From Stagonosporopsis chrysanthemi (taxonomy: Eukaryota; Ascomycota; Dothideomycetes; Pleosporales; Didymellaceae): a stretch of 64,000 nt of DNA. The stretch spans positions 62,001 to 126,000 of the forward strand of contig JAFISE010000086.1 of the NCBI GenBank assembly GCA_022560025.1, in the 5' to 3' direction. The position numbers and the translations under genes are program-made. The first letter of the stretch is position 1. Each line of letters opens with the position of its first letter. Of this stretch, positions 54,759 through 64,000 are shown piece after piece. The notes under the pieces were generated by a model. That model saw nothing but the letters and a program-made list of their open reading frames with translations, had not been told where the DNA came from and made no database searches.

Positions 54759-57725
54759 ATGCGCCGCTACAGGTCTGGCGGCCCGGTGCGAGGCCAGGGC
54801 GGCATCGCCGTTCCGGACTCGTTCGCCATGGTGCGCGCCTTCGACAGCGATTCCAATCCTGCCCGACCCATACGCCCTTCACCGCTCACCGCGAGCACTA
54901 TCCACGGCCTGCCTCTCGACCTGCTCGACCGTCTGCGCTCCTTTCCCCTCTTCCAGGCTGCCCCTGACACCTTTCTCGCCGCCATTGGGATGCATCTCAA
55001 AGCTGCCCTGTACCAGACACACGACACCGTCCTGACCGAGGGCGAGACGGGCAAGGCCATGTACTGGCTGGTCCGTGGCGCCATGAGGGTCACTTCGCGC
55101 GACCAGGAGAGCACCTATGCCGAACTGAAGCCTGGCGCTTTCTTCGGCGAGATTGGCATCCTCATGGACATCCCTCGCACCGCCACCATCATCGCCAATA
55201 TGCGCTCGCTGGTCGTGCGTTTGAACAAGGAGGACCTCATGAAGGAGCTGCCCAAATTCCCAGAGGTCCAGCGAGCGATCATGGATGAGGCCAAGGAGCG
55301 TCTGGCCATCCTGGAACGCAAGAAGAAAGAAATGGGAGCCAGCAGCAAACGGCCCAGTGCTCCTATCCGCCAGATCACAGGCAAGCGTGACCGAGAGGAT
55401 GGCGATGTAGTCATGGCCGAGAGCGGCACTCTGCGTGATGGAGAGGCCGTCAACGCCTATAAGAAGAGGAAATCACCCAGTCCTGGCTTGACCGAAGCTG
55501 CCGCGAACAGCGCGTTTGGCAGTATAGACGTACACGTGCGGTCGTTGCTGAAAGAGCTGCCACTCTTCTCTGAGCTGCCAGACGACATCCTCCACTTCCT
55601 AGGAATGCGTGCACAGCCATGTTCGTTCCCTCCCTTCTACGACATCATTAAGCAGGGGACATCGGGCCGCGACGTCTACTTCATTGTGAAAGGCGAGGTC
55701 GAGATTGTTAACGTCAAGCCTGCTCAGTATAGCGTCCACACAGCCTTCGACCAAGGCAGGCGCAAGTCGATAGCTGCTGGCGAGCACAACTTGTACGAGG
55801 TCAAAGCTCGGTTGAAGGCAGGACAGTACTTTGGTGAGGTCGTCAGCTTATCCCTGGCACCGCGCCGTACTGCTACGGTGCGGTCAGTTTCATCGGTCGA
55901 GTGTCTGATGATTAGCGGAGATACCCTCAGCCAGTTGTGGGACAAATGCACGCCAGATGTCCGTCGACAAGTCGAGATGGTTGCCAAAGAACGGCTCGAG
56001 GCTGCAAAAGACAACAATGTGCACATGTCGGATTCGGAGAGCACGCCCAAAATTGACGAGCTGGCCATCGCAGACACCAAGCGTCCACGAACACCAAGAA
56101 GAAAAGAGAGTGTGCCCACAGTGACCTTCAGCGACCTTCCCGACGCCGATTTACCGGTCACTCCGCCACGCCGCGACGAGAAAATGATGGAGCCTTTCGA
56201 TCCAGATCCGTTCCTCAACACTGACCTAGACAATGTCCGGTCTAGATCAAGACGGGGTTCACTTGCCCCTCCACCACCCGACTCGCCCTCCAGTCCCACC
56301 AAAACCAACTTCTCAAAAGATCCATCACCTATTGGCTCACCCCTTGGCACACCATCGTTGGGTCCTTCCCTCCTGCCATCGCCTATTCCGAAGCACGCTT
56401 CGACACCACCCGAGCCCGCCTTCGACTTCAAGCGTCCGCGCATGGTAAGAAAACCAAGCCGCTATAGCAGAGGTTCTCTTCCAGACTCTGTCCTTGTCCG
56501 GATCTTTCAAAACTTCGACGTGTATGAGCTCATGCAATTGCGACAAATCTCGTCGCATTGGCATAAGCTCGTCTCGACGTCACCAGACATCCTTCACGAT
56601 CTCGATCTCGCAAAGTACAACCGCAGAGTCACAGATCGAGCGCTAGTCGACATTATCTGCCCATTTGTTGGCACGCGACCCAAGAACATCAACCTGAGTA
56701 ATTGCTTCCACGTAACAGACGAGGGTTTTGGCGAACTGGCAAGGGTATGCGCACCTGGTGTGAGGGTCTGGCGAATGAAGAGCGTCTGGGACATCACCGG
56801 GCCTGCAGTACTTGAGATGGTGCAGAAGGCCAAAGGACTGGAGGAAGTCGACCTCAGCAACTGCAGGAAGGTAGGCGACAACCTCCTTGCACGCGTGATC
56901 GGCTGGGTCGTCCCGGATCATCCACCTCAGATGGCCATGGCACATGCACAGCAACAAGCTCAGAGCGGTCGCCAGAAAGGCAAGGGCGGAGCCAACGGTC
57001 AGCCAGCACCCGCGTCTCTTGCTCCTGGTACCGTAGTTGGCTGTCCAAAGCTGCGACGCCTTACGCTAAGCTATTGCAAGCACATCACCGACCGCTCGAT
57101 GGCACACATCGCCGTTCACGCAGCAAACCGGATTGAAGTTATCGACCTCACTAGATGTACGACTATTACGGACGTCGGTTTTCAGCACTGGAGCGTTTAT
57201 CCCTTTCCCCGGCTGCAGAAACTCTGTCTTGCCGACTGCACCTACCTAACCGACAATGCGATTGTTTACCTGACCAATGCTGCCAAGGGGCTGAGGGAGT
57301 TGGATCTTGTAAGTCTTTGTTTCCAGCTAGTAGAGAGTCTGTGCCTAACCAATCCTCAGTCATTCTGTTGCGCTCTCTCCGACACCGCAACGGAAGTCCT
57401 CGCCCTTGGTCTCCCGAACCTCACGCACCTCAACCTCGCTTTCTGCGGCTCTGCCGTCTCCGACACATCACTTCGCTGCATATCACTCCACCTGCTCGAG
57501 CTCCGCAAACTCTCCGTACGCGGCTGTGTCCGCGTGACAGGCACAGGCGTCGAGGCCGTAGTGGAAGGCTGCCGAGACCTCGAGGTCTTTGACGTTAGCC
57601 AGTGCAAGAACCTGGCACGATGGCTCGACGCAGGTGGTGAGCAAATGGTCCGTCAACGCGGCCGCAGGGTCAAGTTCGAAACTGTCGCGGACGGTAGGTG
57701 GCGCGTAGGGCAGCAGTTCTATTGA
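54759..57725 (+). CDS. cNMP-binding / F-box / LRR fusion protein
   Basis: Reading through gives 988 residues; a 51-bp intron at 57309-57359 (GTAAGT donor, CCTAAC branch site, CAG acceptor) keeps the frame and gives 971, restoring the LRR. Domain order: a cyclic-nucleotide-binding fold (about residues 55-185; GETGKAMYWLVRGAMRV, LKPGAFFGEIGILMDIPRTATIIA), a second one (about 265-410; SGRDVYFIVKGEVEIV, LKAGQYFGEVVSLSLAPRRTATVRS), a Ser/Pro-rich linker, an F-box (about 570-610; LPDSVLVRIFQNFDVYELMQLRQISSHW), then cysteine-type leucine-rich repeats (INLSNCFHVTDEGF, LTLSYCKHITDRSM, LCLADCTYLTDNAI). The F-box should dock to Skp1 of an SCF ubiquitin ligase, with LRRs choosing the target and cNMP folds possibly sensing cAMP. 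The FGEI/RTAT motifs suggest at least the first fold could bind nucleotide. Confidence 0.9.
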   Translation: MRRYRSGGPVRGQGGIAVPDSFAMVRAFDSDSNPARPIRPSPLTASTIHGLPLDLLDRLRSFPLFQAAPDTFLAAIGMHLKAALYQTHDTVLTEGETGKAMYWLVRGAMRVTSRDQESTYAELKPGAFFGEIGILMDIPRTATIIANMRSLVVRLNKEDLMKELPKFPEVQRAIMDEAKERLAILERKKKEMGASSKRPSAPIRQITGKRDREDGDVVMAESGTLRDGEAVNAYKKRKSPSPGLTEAAANSAFGSIDVHVRSLLKELPLFSELPDDILHFLGMRAQPCSFPPFYDIIKQGTSGRDVYFIVKGEVEIVNVKPAQYSVHTAFDQGRRKSIAAGEHNLYEVKARLKAGQYFGEVVSLSLAPRRTATVRSVSSVECLMISGDTLSQLWDKCTPDVRRQVEMVAKERLEAAKDNNVHMSDSESTPKIDELAIADTKRPRTPRRKESVPTVTFSDLPDADLPVTPPRRDEKMMEPFDPDPFLNTDLDNVRSRSRRGSLAPPPPDSPSSPTKTNFSKDPSPIGSPLGTPSLGPSLLPSPIPKHASTPPEPAFDFKRPRMVRKPSRYSRGSLPDSVLVRIFQNFDVYELMQLRQISSHWHKLVSTSPDILHDLDLAKYNRRVTDRALVDIICPFVGTRPKNINLSNCFHVTDEGFGELARVCAPGVRVWRMKSVWDITGPAVLEMVQKAKGLEEVDLSNCRKVGDNLLARVIGWVVPDHPPQMAMAHAQQQAQSGRQKGKGGANGQPAPASLAPGTVVGCPKLRRLTLSYCKHITDRSMAHIAVHAANRIEVIDLTRCTTITDVGFQHWSVYPFPRLQKLCLADCTYLTDNAIVYLTNAAKGLRELDLVSLCFQLVESLCLTNPQSFCCALSDTATEVLALGLPNLTHLNLAFCGSAVSDTSLRCISLHLLELRKLSVRGCVRVTGTGVEAVVEGCRDLEVFDVSQCKNLARWLDAGGEQMVRQRGRRVKFETVADGRWRVGQQFY

Positions 57726-58376
57726 GCACCAGTCGCTTTGAGCAAAGTTATGGCGTAGTAGGAACAACGCTGCAATGGCGTACCTCCATTATTGTGTATT
57801 AGGCGCTCTCCGATTCGGAAGGCTACCATCGCATTGCATAGCGGATCTTGTAAACTTTGTACCTGTATATGTTTTCTTCACGGCCGCTGTTTTGGTTAAC
57901 GATAAGGTTTAGAAGGGGTTTTGCCGCATACGTTCGTTACATACTATGATACCAGGTCTGTCTTGCTACAGATGCCATGAGCGGCGCCTTCTCCGCCGGC
58001 GAGAGTATGTACCTTAGACTATACTACACTTTCTACATCATGCCCTCTCCTTGGTCAAATACTCTTTTCAGTGACCATCGCTAAGATCAAGAGCTCCGCC
58101 GCCTGAGGCAGCAGGGCGATGGAGTGACAAGTGTACGCTGACAGCAGGTCATTTACTCGGTACCTAATACAGCTATAGAGGATGTCACGAGTCTGACATA
58201 GATGCCTCTTTGTCGCGATGGTACTAACGCAGTCTTGTCCCGGCTGCACCTGCCGTGCGGGGGTTCGGTCACTCGCTCTCGCTTTCTCGCCAACCCAAAC
58301 ACTTCCATAAGAAATACCCGGACCACGCTTTGCGGGAGGTTTCAGTATCTTTTATACTTCCATACAAATATACAAG
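57726..58376. other. intergenic, no gene seen
   Basis: The 3' flank of the F-box gene and promoter of the hydrolase. No notable structure. Confidence 0.5.
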
Positions 58377-59579
58377 ATGACACTGAAGGCTGAATATGGT
58401 TCCGCAAGCTATCTGCGCATTGCGTGGCTGGTTGTGAATGCCGGTCAGTGACTCTCGACATCGACATGTGAAGGCCGACGCTGTGCTAACAAGTAAATAG
58501 CTTCTACAGCTATCTTTCGGTCAACAACATACCCATTTCGTAGCGCACGAGCGCCAACTTTGTACAAAGATGTACTTTTTGCTGCAATCCGCTGCATGAT
58601 GGATAGTCTCGCCATTGTGGACATGAGGTACTTGAACGCGTCGACCAGCGAGAAATATGTTCAGTCGTACTGCAAGCCTCGAGGCCTAGAGCCCAGAACG
58701 CTGAAGATTGACACCAGAGATGGATCAGCTGTTGCGCACTGGATAGGAGACCCAGATGCAGATGCTGTCATCCTCTACTTTCACGGCGGTGGATACACTC
58801 AGCCGGCGAACGAAGGCAACTTCCGTCATCTCTCTGGGCTCGTCAGAGACCTGAACAACGATGCAACCGAGCCATCCGTTTCAGTCTTGTTGCTGGCATA
58901 CACACTGACACCAGAAGCCGTGTTTCCCACCCAATTGAGGGAGGCGGCCGTCGTACTCAGACATCTTGTCTATGAGGCTGGACGCTCTCCGTCGAAGATC
59001 TTTCTTGCTGGCGACTCTGCAGGCGGGAACTTGGCGCTCTCCGTGCTCTCGCATATACTGCATCCTCACCCAGATGTCTTCACCTTAAAGCTCGAGCTGC
59101 CCCTTGGCGGTGCTCTACTTCTGAGTCCATGGGTCAGCTTTCGTACCGACTATCCTAGTTTCAAGGCCAACGCAACTCTGGATATGCTCGGGCTCGTCGC
59201 TTTGCGCAAATGGGGTGCTATGTTTCTGGACAAAGCGAGCTCCTCTAACCCTGAAGCAGACCCGGGGTTGATCTCCGGTGACGCCTGGACCGAAGCCTGC
59301 CTCAACCCTTCTTCGTGGTGGAACAACATGCACCGGGTTGTCAGCGATGTTTTCATCTGGTACGGTGGCCATGAAGTCTTCCTCGATCCAATCCGTGAGT
59401 TTGAAAAGCATTTGCAGGCTGGCTGGTCAAATGGGGGTGGTGATCCAAGCCGGGTGATCTTTGCCGAGTCGGCAAAGGAGGCACATGTGGCGCCGATGGT
59501 CGAAACCATGATTCCTGGAGCAAGGAAAGGCGATGCGCAAGTTGCGATTGAAGAATGGCTCAAGGGCCGAATCCAATGA
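58377..59579 (+). CDS. HSL-type alpha/beta hydrolase (esterase)
   Basis: Two exons, 58377-58443 and 58501-59579, give 381 residues beginning MTLKAEYGSASYLRIAWLVVNA. The fold-3 (hormone-sensitive lipase) signature is complete: oxyanion motif YFHGGGYTQPA, nucleophile elbow FLAGDSAGGNLALSVL, acid region VFIWYGGHEVFLDPIREFEKHL, and a C-terminal His in AKEAHVAPMVE. The N-terminal stretch could be a membrane-associating helix. It probably hydrolyses short-chain or specialised-metabolite esters inside the cell. Substrate cannot be predicted, and there is no adjacent biosynthetic gene. Confidence 0.88.
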
Positions 59580-60616
59580 TGAGATCAGCAGCGGGACAGG
59601 GTCTGCTACTTTGCGGCACTTCTGCAAGCTTTCCGAGACTACCGCACCCAGGAGCAGCCACTTGGCACAATGCGGCGTAGTAGGGACAAGTCAGCTAAGC
59701 TACCAAGCGAATGATTGTTACTGGCTTCACAGCAGATTTGAGGTATCACTTTTCAGCCCCTCAACTTGTAGCTACAGGTCCATCGCCTGGCTGTGATTCC
59801 GCTCGTTCTGTTCCCTATGGACCCATCATCAAATCTTTAAATCCTTTTAAAGGTGCCAAGTGGATGCTGGAAAGCTTCTGGGTGCGGTAAGCTTGGCCCC
59901 AGATCGCTCGCTTGCATTCCTCATAATCGACCACATTCGCTACACGTGAGAGTGACGAAGCCAAATTCTTTTCACCTCTCAAGTCTTACTACTCTAATTC
60001 GTTGCGTATCTATTACAAGGCGACTGCTCAGGGGGCTTCACGCGGCCTGATCTGGGTAAGAATGCGATGGTCGATGCCGATTCGTTACAGGGCGCGAAAC
60101 TGAGCAAGATTCCCGCTGGCGACGGGTAATTCACGTGCAAGAAATTAGGTTCGGCGCTTTCTAGCCATCACCACGAACGTTACAGGTTCTATTGCACCAA
60201 CGTCACCGCTCCTTGATTCACGCGCCGTCAGTGGCAAGAATCCCAGAGGGCTCCCTGACAAGCGGAAGCGTGTGCGACTGCATCGCAATGAGGTCTGTAA
60301 ACGTACCCGAGTCCACGTACCGAGCGGAGCAGTCGTGATCGGCAGGGCCATGAGTGTTCGTAGTCCTACCGCTACCACACTTTCAGGTACGCTCCGCGGA
60401 AGGGCCCAGAAATTGCGTGTCTTGCGGCATTTTCTACCCTGGATCTGCATACATTTTCAGGGCATAGCGCTCACGTGACGGGGCTGTGTAGAGCCTTCGC
60501 AGTTGCATCCGCTACACGGTAGACGCTGCCAAGCACTTTTCGAATGGGCTCAAATTCCCATCCATGGCTCCCTCGTTGCTTTCAATTCCACGCCTGAGCG
60601 CAGCTTTCGTAGCTCG
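59580..60616. other. 1-kb intergenic region
   Basis: Between the hydrolase and the PRTase-like gene. Frames at 60145-60450 (-) and 60272-60478 (+) overlap each other and have no domain. The frame of the next gene is open back to 60503 but has no ATG before 60617. Confidence 0.45.
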
Positions 60617-61468
60617 ATGGGTGATAATGTCTTCGCCCTGCACCAAATTACAGGGGACGATGAAGTGACCTTCCCCTTCAACATCAAGGATTATCAACGC
60701 TACGTTTTCGGGGATGACAGGCTCGCCCGAAGCCTCGGCACGGACTGCGCTAAGGCCTTCATTGCCCACGGCTCTGGGACTAAGGCTGCGCAGTATACGA
60801 CGACAACACCAACAAGCAATCAGAGCACAGCAGACGATGTGGCTGTTGCCGTTCTATCCGACTATATCCCTACGGCTACCCACAGTTTGCGAACCCACTT
60901 CGTCGCTTATCTCAACCGACACTTAGTTTCGATCAACGCAAACCCCGCCATCAAGGTTGACATCAACTCTGTGGAGGATGTTGCAGATGAGCGGAACGGA
61001 CCGCAAGCAAAGAAAGCGATCTACCGAGTCGATCGCGAACGAGTGGGACGGAGGACCATCGTTGTCCTGAGCGACATTCGCTTGAGCCCGGATCGAGAAC
61101 GCCAAATCGAAGCGTCGCTGCGATGCACAAAGATCGACAATCCTTTAAAATTTGTCTACCTCGCCTCAGTGTCAGAGCCCTCGAAGGCGAAGGCGCTTTC
61201 GCCAATCCTGGGTTTCATTGTCAGTCCGTCCGTTAAAGATGTCGAGGACATTGCGCACGGGTCTAGCTTCGTTATGAACGCAAGCTTCGTTCAGTATATA
61301 CTGGGGATAGACGAAGAGCAGTTCTGCCGCTTGTTGAGACGGCAAGATGACAACTTTGTAAGACTGTTGCTTGACTACGCCATTGGAGGAGGACACTACA
61401 ACAGCGAGTTTTACCAGGCAAATGTCAAATTTCTGCGATGGGAAGTGGGAACAAGAGAGAGTCTGTAG
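60617..61468 (+). CDS. phosphoribosyltransferase-like protein resembling bacterial Ter-operon PRTases
   Basis: An intronless frame; the first ATG (60617) gives 283 residues. In order: an N-terminal VTFPFNIKDYQRYVFGDDRLARSLG segment, then VAVLSDYIPTATHSLRTHFVAYLNRHL, then GRRTIVVLSDIRLSPDRERQIEASL where type I PRTases have the PRPP loop, then KFVYLASV, and a helical C-terminal part (MNASFVQYILGIDEEQFCRLLRRQDDNFVRLLLDYAIG). From memory, this order (FPFDL..Y..FKYGD, SPY..PTA..AL...F...LN, FLDDI.ITG..E) matches phosphoribosyltransferases in bacterial stress operons linked to tellurium-resistance genes. The catalytic acidic pair and TG loop are altered here (SDIRLSPDRE), so activity may be changed or lost. 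Fungal function unknown; bacterial origin by transfer is a hypothesis. Confidence 0.72.
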   Translation: MGDNVFALHQITGDDEVTFPFNIKDYQRYVFGDDRLARSLGTDCAKAFIAHGSGTKAAQYTTTTPTSNQSTADDVAVAVLSDYIPTATHSLRTHFVAYLNRHLVSINANPAIKVDINSVEDVADERNGPQAKKAIYRVDRERVGRRTIVVLSDIRLSPDRERQIEASLRCTKIDNPLKFVYLASVSEPSKAKALSPILGFIVSPSVKDVEDIAHGSSFVMNASFVQYILGIDEEQFCRLLRRQDDNFVRLLLDYAIGGGHYNSEFYQANVKFLRWEVGTRESL

Positions 61469-61785
61469 CACATCCAAGTGCTGTCAGGATCCGAGGAATT
61501 CGCATCTGTGGCTCTCGGGATTTTATACCATAACAATGCTGAACTAGCATTGGAGTGGGGAAATTTACATCAGGATCAATCAATTTCCTTACGACAACAC
61601 TCTAACCACTTCTCACACCTCCACTACAACGAACTTCCCCACGTCGATCAAAGCTTCCCGCCCAGCCTCGTTGACGTCTTGGGTTATGCTTAGCCGACGA
61701 TCAGAACTGTTTGAGGCCTGGCGCGTCCAAATCTACATTCAATTATGACACGAAATTTCACATCTTCATCATAGAGTAAACACGA
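61469..61785. other. intergenic, no gene seen
   Basis: The 3' flank of the PRTase-like gene; nothing else noticed. Confidence 0.4.
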
Positions 61786-62349
61786 CTAGTTCGCGTCGAC
61801 TGGTTCGCCGCTGACCTTTCCTGTATCAATGCGTGGCGGGACAATACTGTACCTGGCCCCACGGGTTCCCTCGGTTACCCAATCTGGCAACGGACTTCGA
61901 CCCGTCAGCTTACCCTCACACCAGCTACTCTCAAACACTGTGGCGTTTGGCTTGATACTCGCGACGGACAGGAGAAGAAGGAATTGGTCAGGTGGTGCAA
62001 CATTGCGGGCTCTGCCTTGTAGGTGTCCGTCATCGGTGGCAAAGCTGATGCGCAACCCGTCGGACGAGATGCAGAGGTAGAGAGAGCTGACTGTTGCTGC
62101 TGCAACGATACGAACGGTGTCTGTGGGTCTCCTGAAGATGCAAAGGCTGGAATATGCTGGCAGGGATTATATCGGCTCTTGTTTGTCCGAATTGGCGCCC
62201 TTGTTACCTCTGGCGCTCAGAGCGGAAACGGGATCATGGATCGCGGTTAGGAAACGTGCTGCTGGCAGACTGCAAGGCTTGCTATCAAGACCCGATGACG
62301 AAGTTTTTGGGAAGAATGAGACTTCATGGACAAGAATTGTTTTAGCCAC
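61786..62349 (-). CDS. possible small hypothetical protein, two exons
   Basis: Tentative model: exons 62208-62349 and 61786-62156, with a 51-bp intron (GTAACA donor, CCAG acceptor) that joins in phase to 170 residues. Exon 2 reads protein-like: TVRIVAAATVSSLYLCISSDG, then FATDDGHLQGRARNVAPPDQF and SIVPPRIDTGKVSGEPVDAN at the end. No motif is recognised and no clear upstream exon was found, so it could be a decayed gene remnant or chance. Confidence 0.3.
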
Positions 62350-62738
62350 CTCCTATGCGTTACGTCCACGACAGCCACCAAGATGCGAGAATCGTATCGG
62401 GCTCTTCCAGCATGCCCGACTTGACAGTCGGTCCACAGGCATGACCGGGCCAACCCACACAGTCGAAAGTAGTTCTGTGTATCACACGCATGGAATTGTA
62501 AAACTTGTGGTGTAGTGAGGTTCGTCTCTGTGCGGTCTTCACGCAGCATAGCGCTGTGCGTGTGCAAATCCGAACCACGAAGTCCGGCCGCCAACCTCAG
62601 CCTTCACGAACAGCTTCGCGACAATAGAACATAAAAACAGAGCACAATGGCAATAATCCCTCGAACCAGAACAAACTCAATCCACTCCCTTATTCCAAAG
62701 AACCTACAGCACAGCAACAACAAGAAACACAAAACAAA
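62350..62738. promoter_or_regulatory. promoter side of LPMO-like gene
   Basis: The last 100 bases before 62739 are A/C-rich (ACAGCACAGCAACAACAAG), like many fungal 5' leaders of highly expressed genes. No specific factor site is claimed. Confidence 0.4.
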
Positions 62739-63455
62739 ATGGTCCGCTCACTCCCCCTCATCCTAGGCCTTAGTGCCACAGCAACCGCCCACTCCTGGCT
62801 CGGCTGCACCGACCAAGACAACGCGCAGATCCTCGAATGGATGAAAGGCAACGCAACCGAGTACCAAAAGCCCGGCGACCTCTTCGTCGACACCTTCGCC
62901 CCCGGGCTCGCCGTCTTCTGCCACGGCTGGCCCCGCGCAAAGCACAACCCGGGCAACTGGATCGACGAGTCGAGCAACTACCTGTGGGACATTGCCGCCA
63001 AGACCTTCGCCGGCGACACCAACGCGTGCCACCCGTCGCAGCGCACGCCGACCTACTTCGAGGACGAGAAGGCCGGCATGGCGACCGCGAAGCCCGGAGG
63101 CTCCATCAAGCTCATGTTTGGCGGCAATGGACACTCGCGCGGCGCGAACGTCGATGGCGGAGACCCAGGGAAGGTCGTTGTGTACTGGAAGGGCAAGAAG
63201 GAGGCGGAGATCAAGGATATTGATGAGTTTACCAAGGAGAACAAGTTGCAGGAGAAGGGATTCGCGGAGGAGGCTTTCATTTGGCCCGAGGATAAGAGTG
63301 TCAAGAGTCCTACCGAGGGGATGCTGGACAAGGGCAACTGGATGACGTTGGATATGCCCAAGGATATGGAGACGGGAAGGCATATGATGGTCTGGGTGTG
63401 GGAGTATGGGGGTAAGCCCAGGTGGAGCACGTGCTTCGATGTTATGATCAAATAG
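62739..63455 (+). CDS. secreted LPMO-like protein with possible histidine brace
   Basis: A single exon of 238 residues. Residues 1-17 (MVRSLPLILGLSATATA) are a signal peptide whose expected cleavage leaves His18 (HSWLGCTDQDN) at the mature N-terminus, as in lytic polysaccharide monooxygenases. The second brace His may be His132 in GGNGHSRGANV. The C-terminal segment RHMMVWVWEYGGKPRWSTCFDVMI resembles the LPMO end, where W..TC.D precedes the final strand; F233 would take the axial Tyr/Phe position. Four cysteines (C23, C61, C97, C232) allow two disulfides. I cannot place it in a numbered AA family; it could be a copper-binding relative without oxidase activity. Likely extracellular. Confidence 0.75.
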   Translation: MVRSLPLILGLSATATAHSWLGCTDQDNAQILEWMKGNATEYQKPGDLFVDTFAPGLAVFCHGWPRAKHNPGNWIDESSNYLWDIAAKTFAGDTNACHPSQRTPTYFEDEKAGMATAKPGGSIKLMFGGNGHSRGANVDGGDPGKVVVYWKGKKEAEIKDIDEFTKENKLQEKGFAEEAFIWPEDKSVKSPTEGMLDKGNWMTLDMPKDMETGRHMMVWVWEYGGKPRWSTCFDVMIK

Positions 63456-63671
63456 GTGGTGTGTATCTGAGGGTTACAGACTTGGGACCAAGAGAATCAG
63501 GGGTTTTATAAGCTGTGAGGGTTTGGCTGGTCAGGGCATTCGGGTGAAGAGAGCAAGCGGCGTCGTTTCTGATACCCGGTCGCGGCATTCTGTTAGATTT
63601 ATTTACTTTATGTTTTTTGTCAATCCACTATACATCATAAATCTGCGACGTGATAGATCATTCGATGTCTT
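63456..63671. other. convergent 3' flanks
   Basis: Separates the LPMO-like gene (+) from the gene entering from the right edge (-). Nothing else seen. Confidence 0.4.
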
Positions 63672-64000
63672 TTAGTCATAAGAAAACCGTTCATACTCAT
63701 CGCGTGGAGCATGGTGACCAAGAACATCAGTGCTACACAACAAAGGGATTACTTGTGCTGGAATCCTCTCGATTCCCTTTCTATCACAACTCTGGTTTGA
63801 CAAGCGCTCTTTCGGTGTCTGAGCGCCAATTGCCTTCCACTCCACCCTCGTAATCATGATAGGTGACAATCGCCCGACATCAGACCTCGCCAACGGGACC
63901 GAAAACCTCTTCGTTCCAGAAATAAACCGATCAACAAGCGCACAAAGAATGACCGCCGCTGTGATAGGACCAGCATAGTTCAGGTTGATCGAATCCACAG
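63672..64000 (-). CDS. 3' end of a probable amino-acid/GABA-type permease, partial
   Basis: The frame enters from the right edge. VDSINLNYAGPITAAVILCALVDRF is a membrane helix with the MNYA..I/V pattern seen near the C-terminus of fungal APC-superfamily permeases (GABA/choline type). It is followed by SGTKRFSVPLAR. The remaining 60 residues to the stop at 63672 look less natural, so a small intron or an earlier end after about 63890 is possible. Too little is visible to assign a substrate. Confidence 0.45.
   Translation of the reverse strand, partial: VDSINLNYAGPITAAVILCALVDRFISGTKRFSVPLARSDVGRLSPIMITRVEWKAIGAQTPKERLSNQSCDRKGIERIPAQVIPLLCSTDVLGHHAPRDEYERFSYD

Noticed and set aside
60145..60478. 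Opposed ORFs upstream of the PRTase-like gene as an extra exon or antisense gene
   Set aside because: No splice path into the 60617 frame and no recognisable motif.

Overview
The window is nuclear DNA of a filamentous ascomycete (Pezizomycotina, most likely a Dothideomycete). Genes lie on both strands and are not in operons. Nearly all introns are 42-71 bp with GTANGT-type donors and CTAAC-type branch sites. The repertoire is typically fungal: a DUR3-type urea transporter, a LaeA-like methyltransferase, a POT peptide transporter, a CDF zinc transporter, an NCS1 permease, a GMC oxidoreductase, a SAT4/Pth11-type rhodopsin-domain protein and a CalB-type lipase. The exon models below were built by hand so that splice phases close and domains stay intact; none has been checked against RNA.

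Region by region. 1-3.5 kb: the 3' part of a DUF202 membrane protein and a DUR3-like urea permease. 4.2-7.6 kb: two Cys-containing surface proteins, one possibly GPI-anchored and one with a single membrane span, with a G-rich inverted-repeat element between them. 7.9-10.9 kb: a LaeA-like methyltransferase and an FAD monooxygenase, head to head. 11.5-15.6 kb: a glycine-rich low-complexity protein and a peptide transporter. 18.2-23.1 kb: a vacuolar-type zinc transporter and a second low-complexity protein built of SYGSKK repeats. 23-26.6 kb: no convincing gene, but a 104-bp poly-C tract. 26.6-32 kb: a secreted GMC oxidoreductase and a rhodopsin-domain membrane protein. 32.8-38.7 kb: a possible nuclear protein of unknown function, a PRISE/SirQ-like reductase and a Q/P-rich unknown. 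39-43.5 kb: exosome subunit RRP41 and an ERCC6L2-type SNF2 ATPase sharing a promoter region. 44.3-48.1 kb: a CalB-like lipase and a purine-cytosine permease. 48.5-51.7 kb: two convergent coiled-coil proteins. 52.7-57.7 kb: a glycine-zipper protein and a large cNMP-binding/F-box/LRR protein. 58.4-64 kb: an alpha/beta hydrolase, a protein resembling phosphoribosyltransferases of bacterial stress operons, a secreted LPMO-like protein and the 3' end of what may be an amino-acid permease.

The most notable structures are not classic genes. A family of about 240-bp miniature inverted-repeat elements is present in four diverged copies within the first 21.4 kb (7589-7833, 10966-11199, 13103-13346, 21118-21349). 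One copy appears to supply the last codons and stop of the gene beside it, and another begins 18 bp after a stop codon. The most unusual protein-coding candidates are the phosphoribosyltransferase-like gene at 60617 and the LPMO-like gene at 62739. No rRNA, tRNA, CRISPR array or autonomous transposon was recognised.
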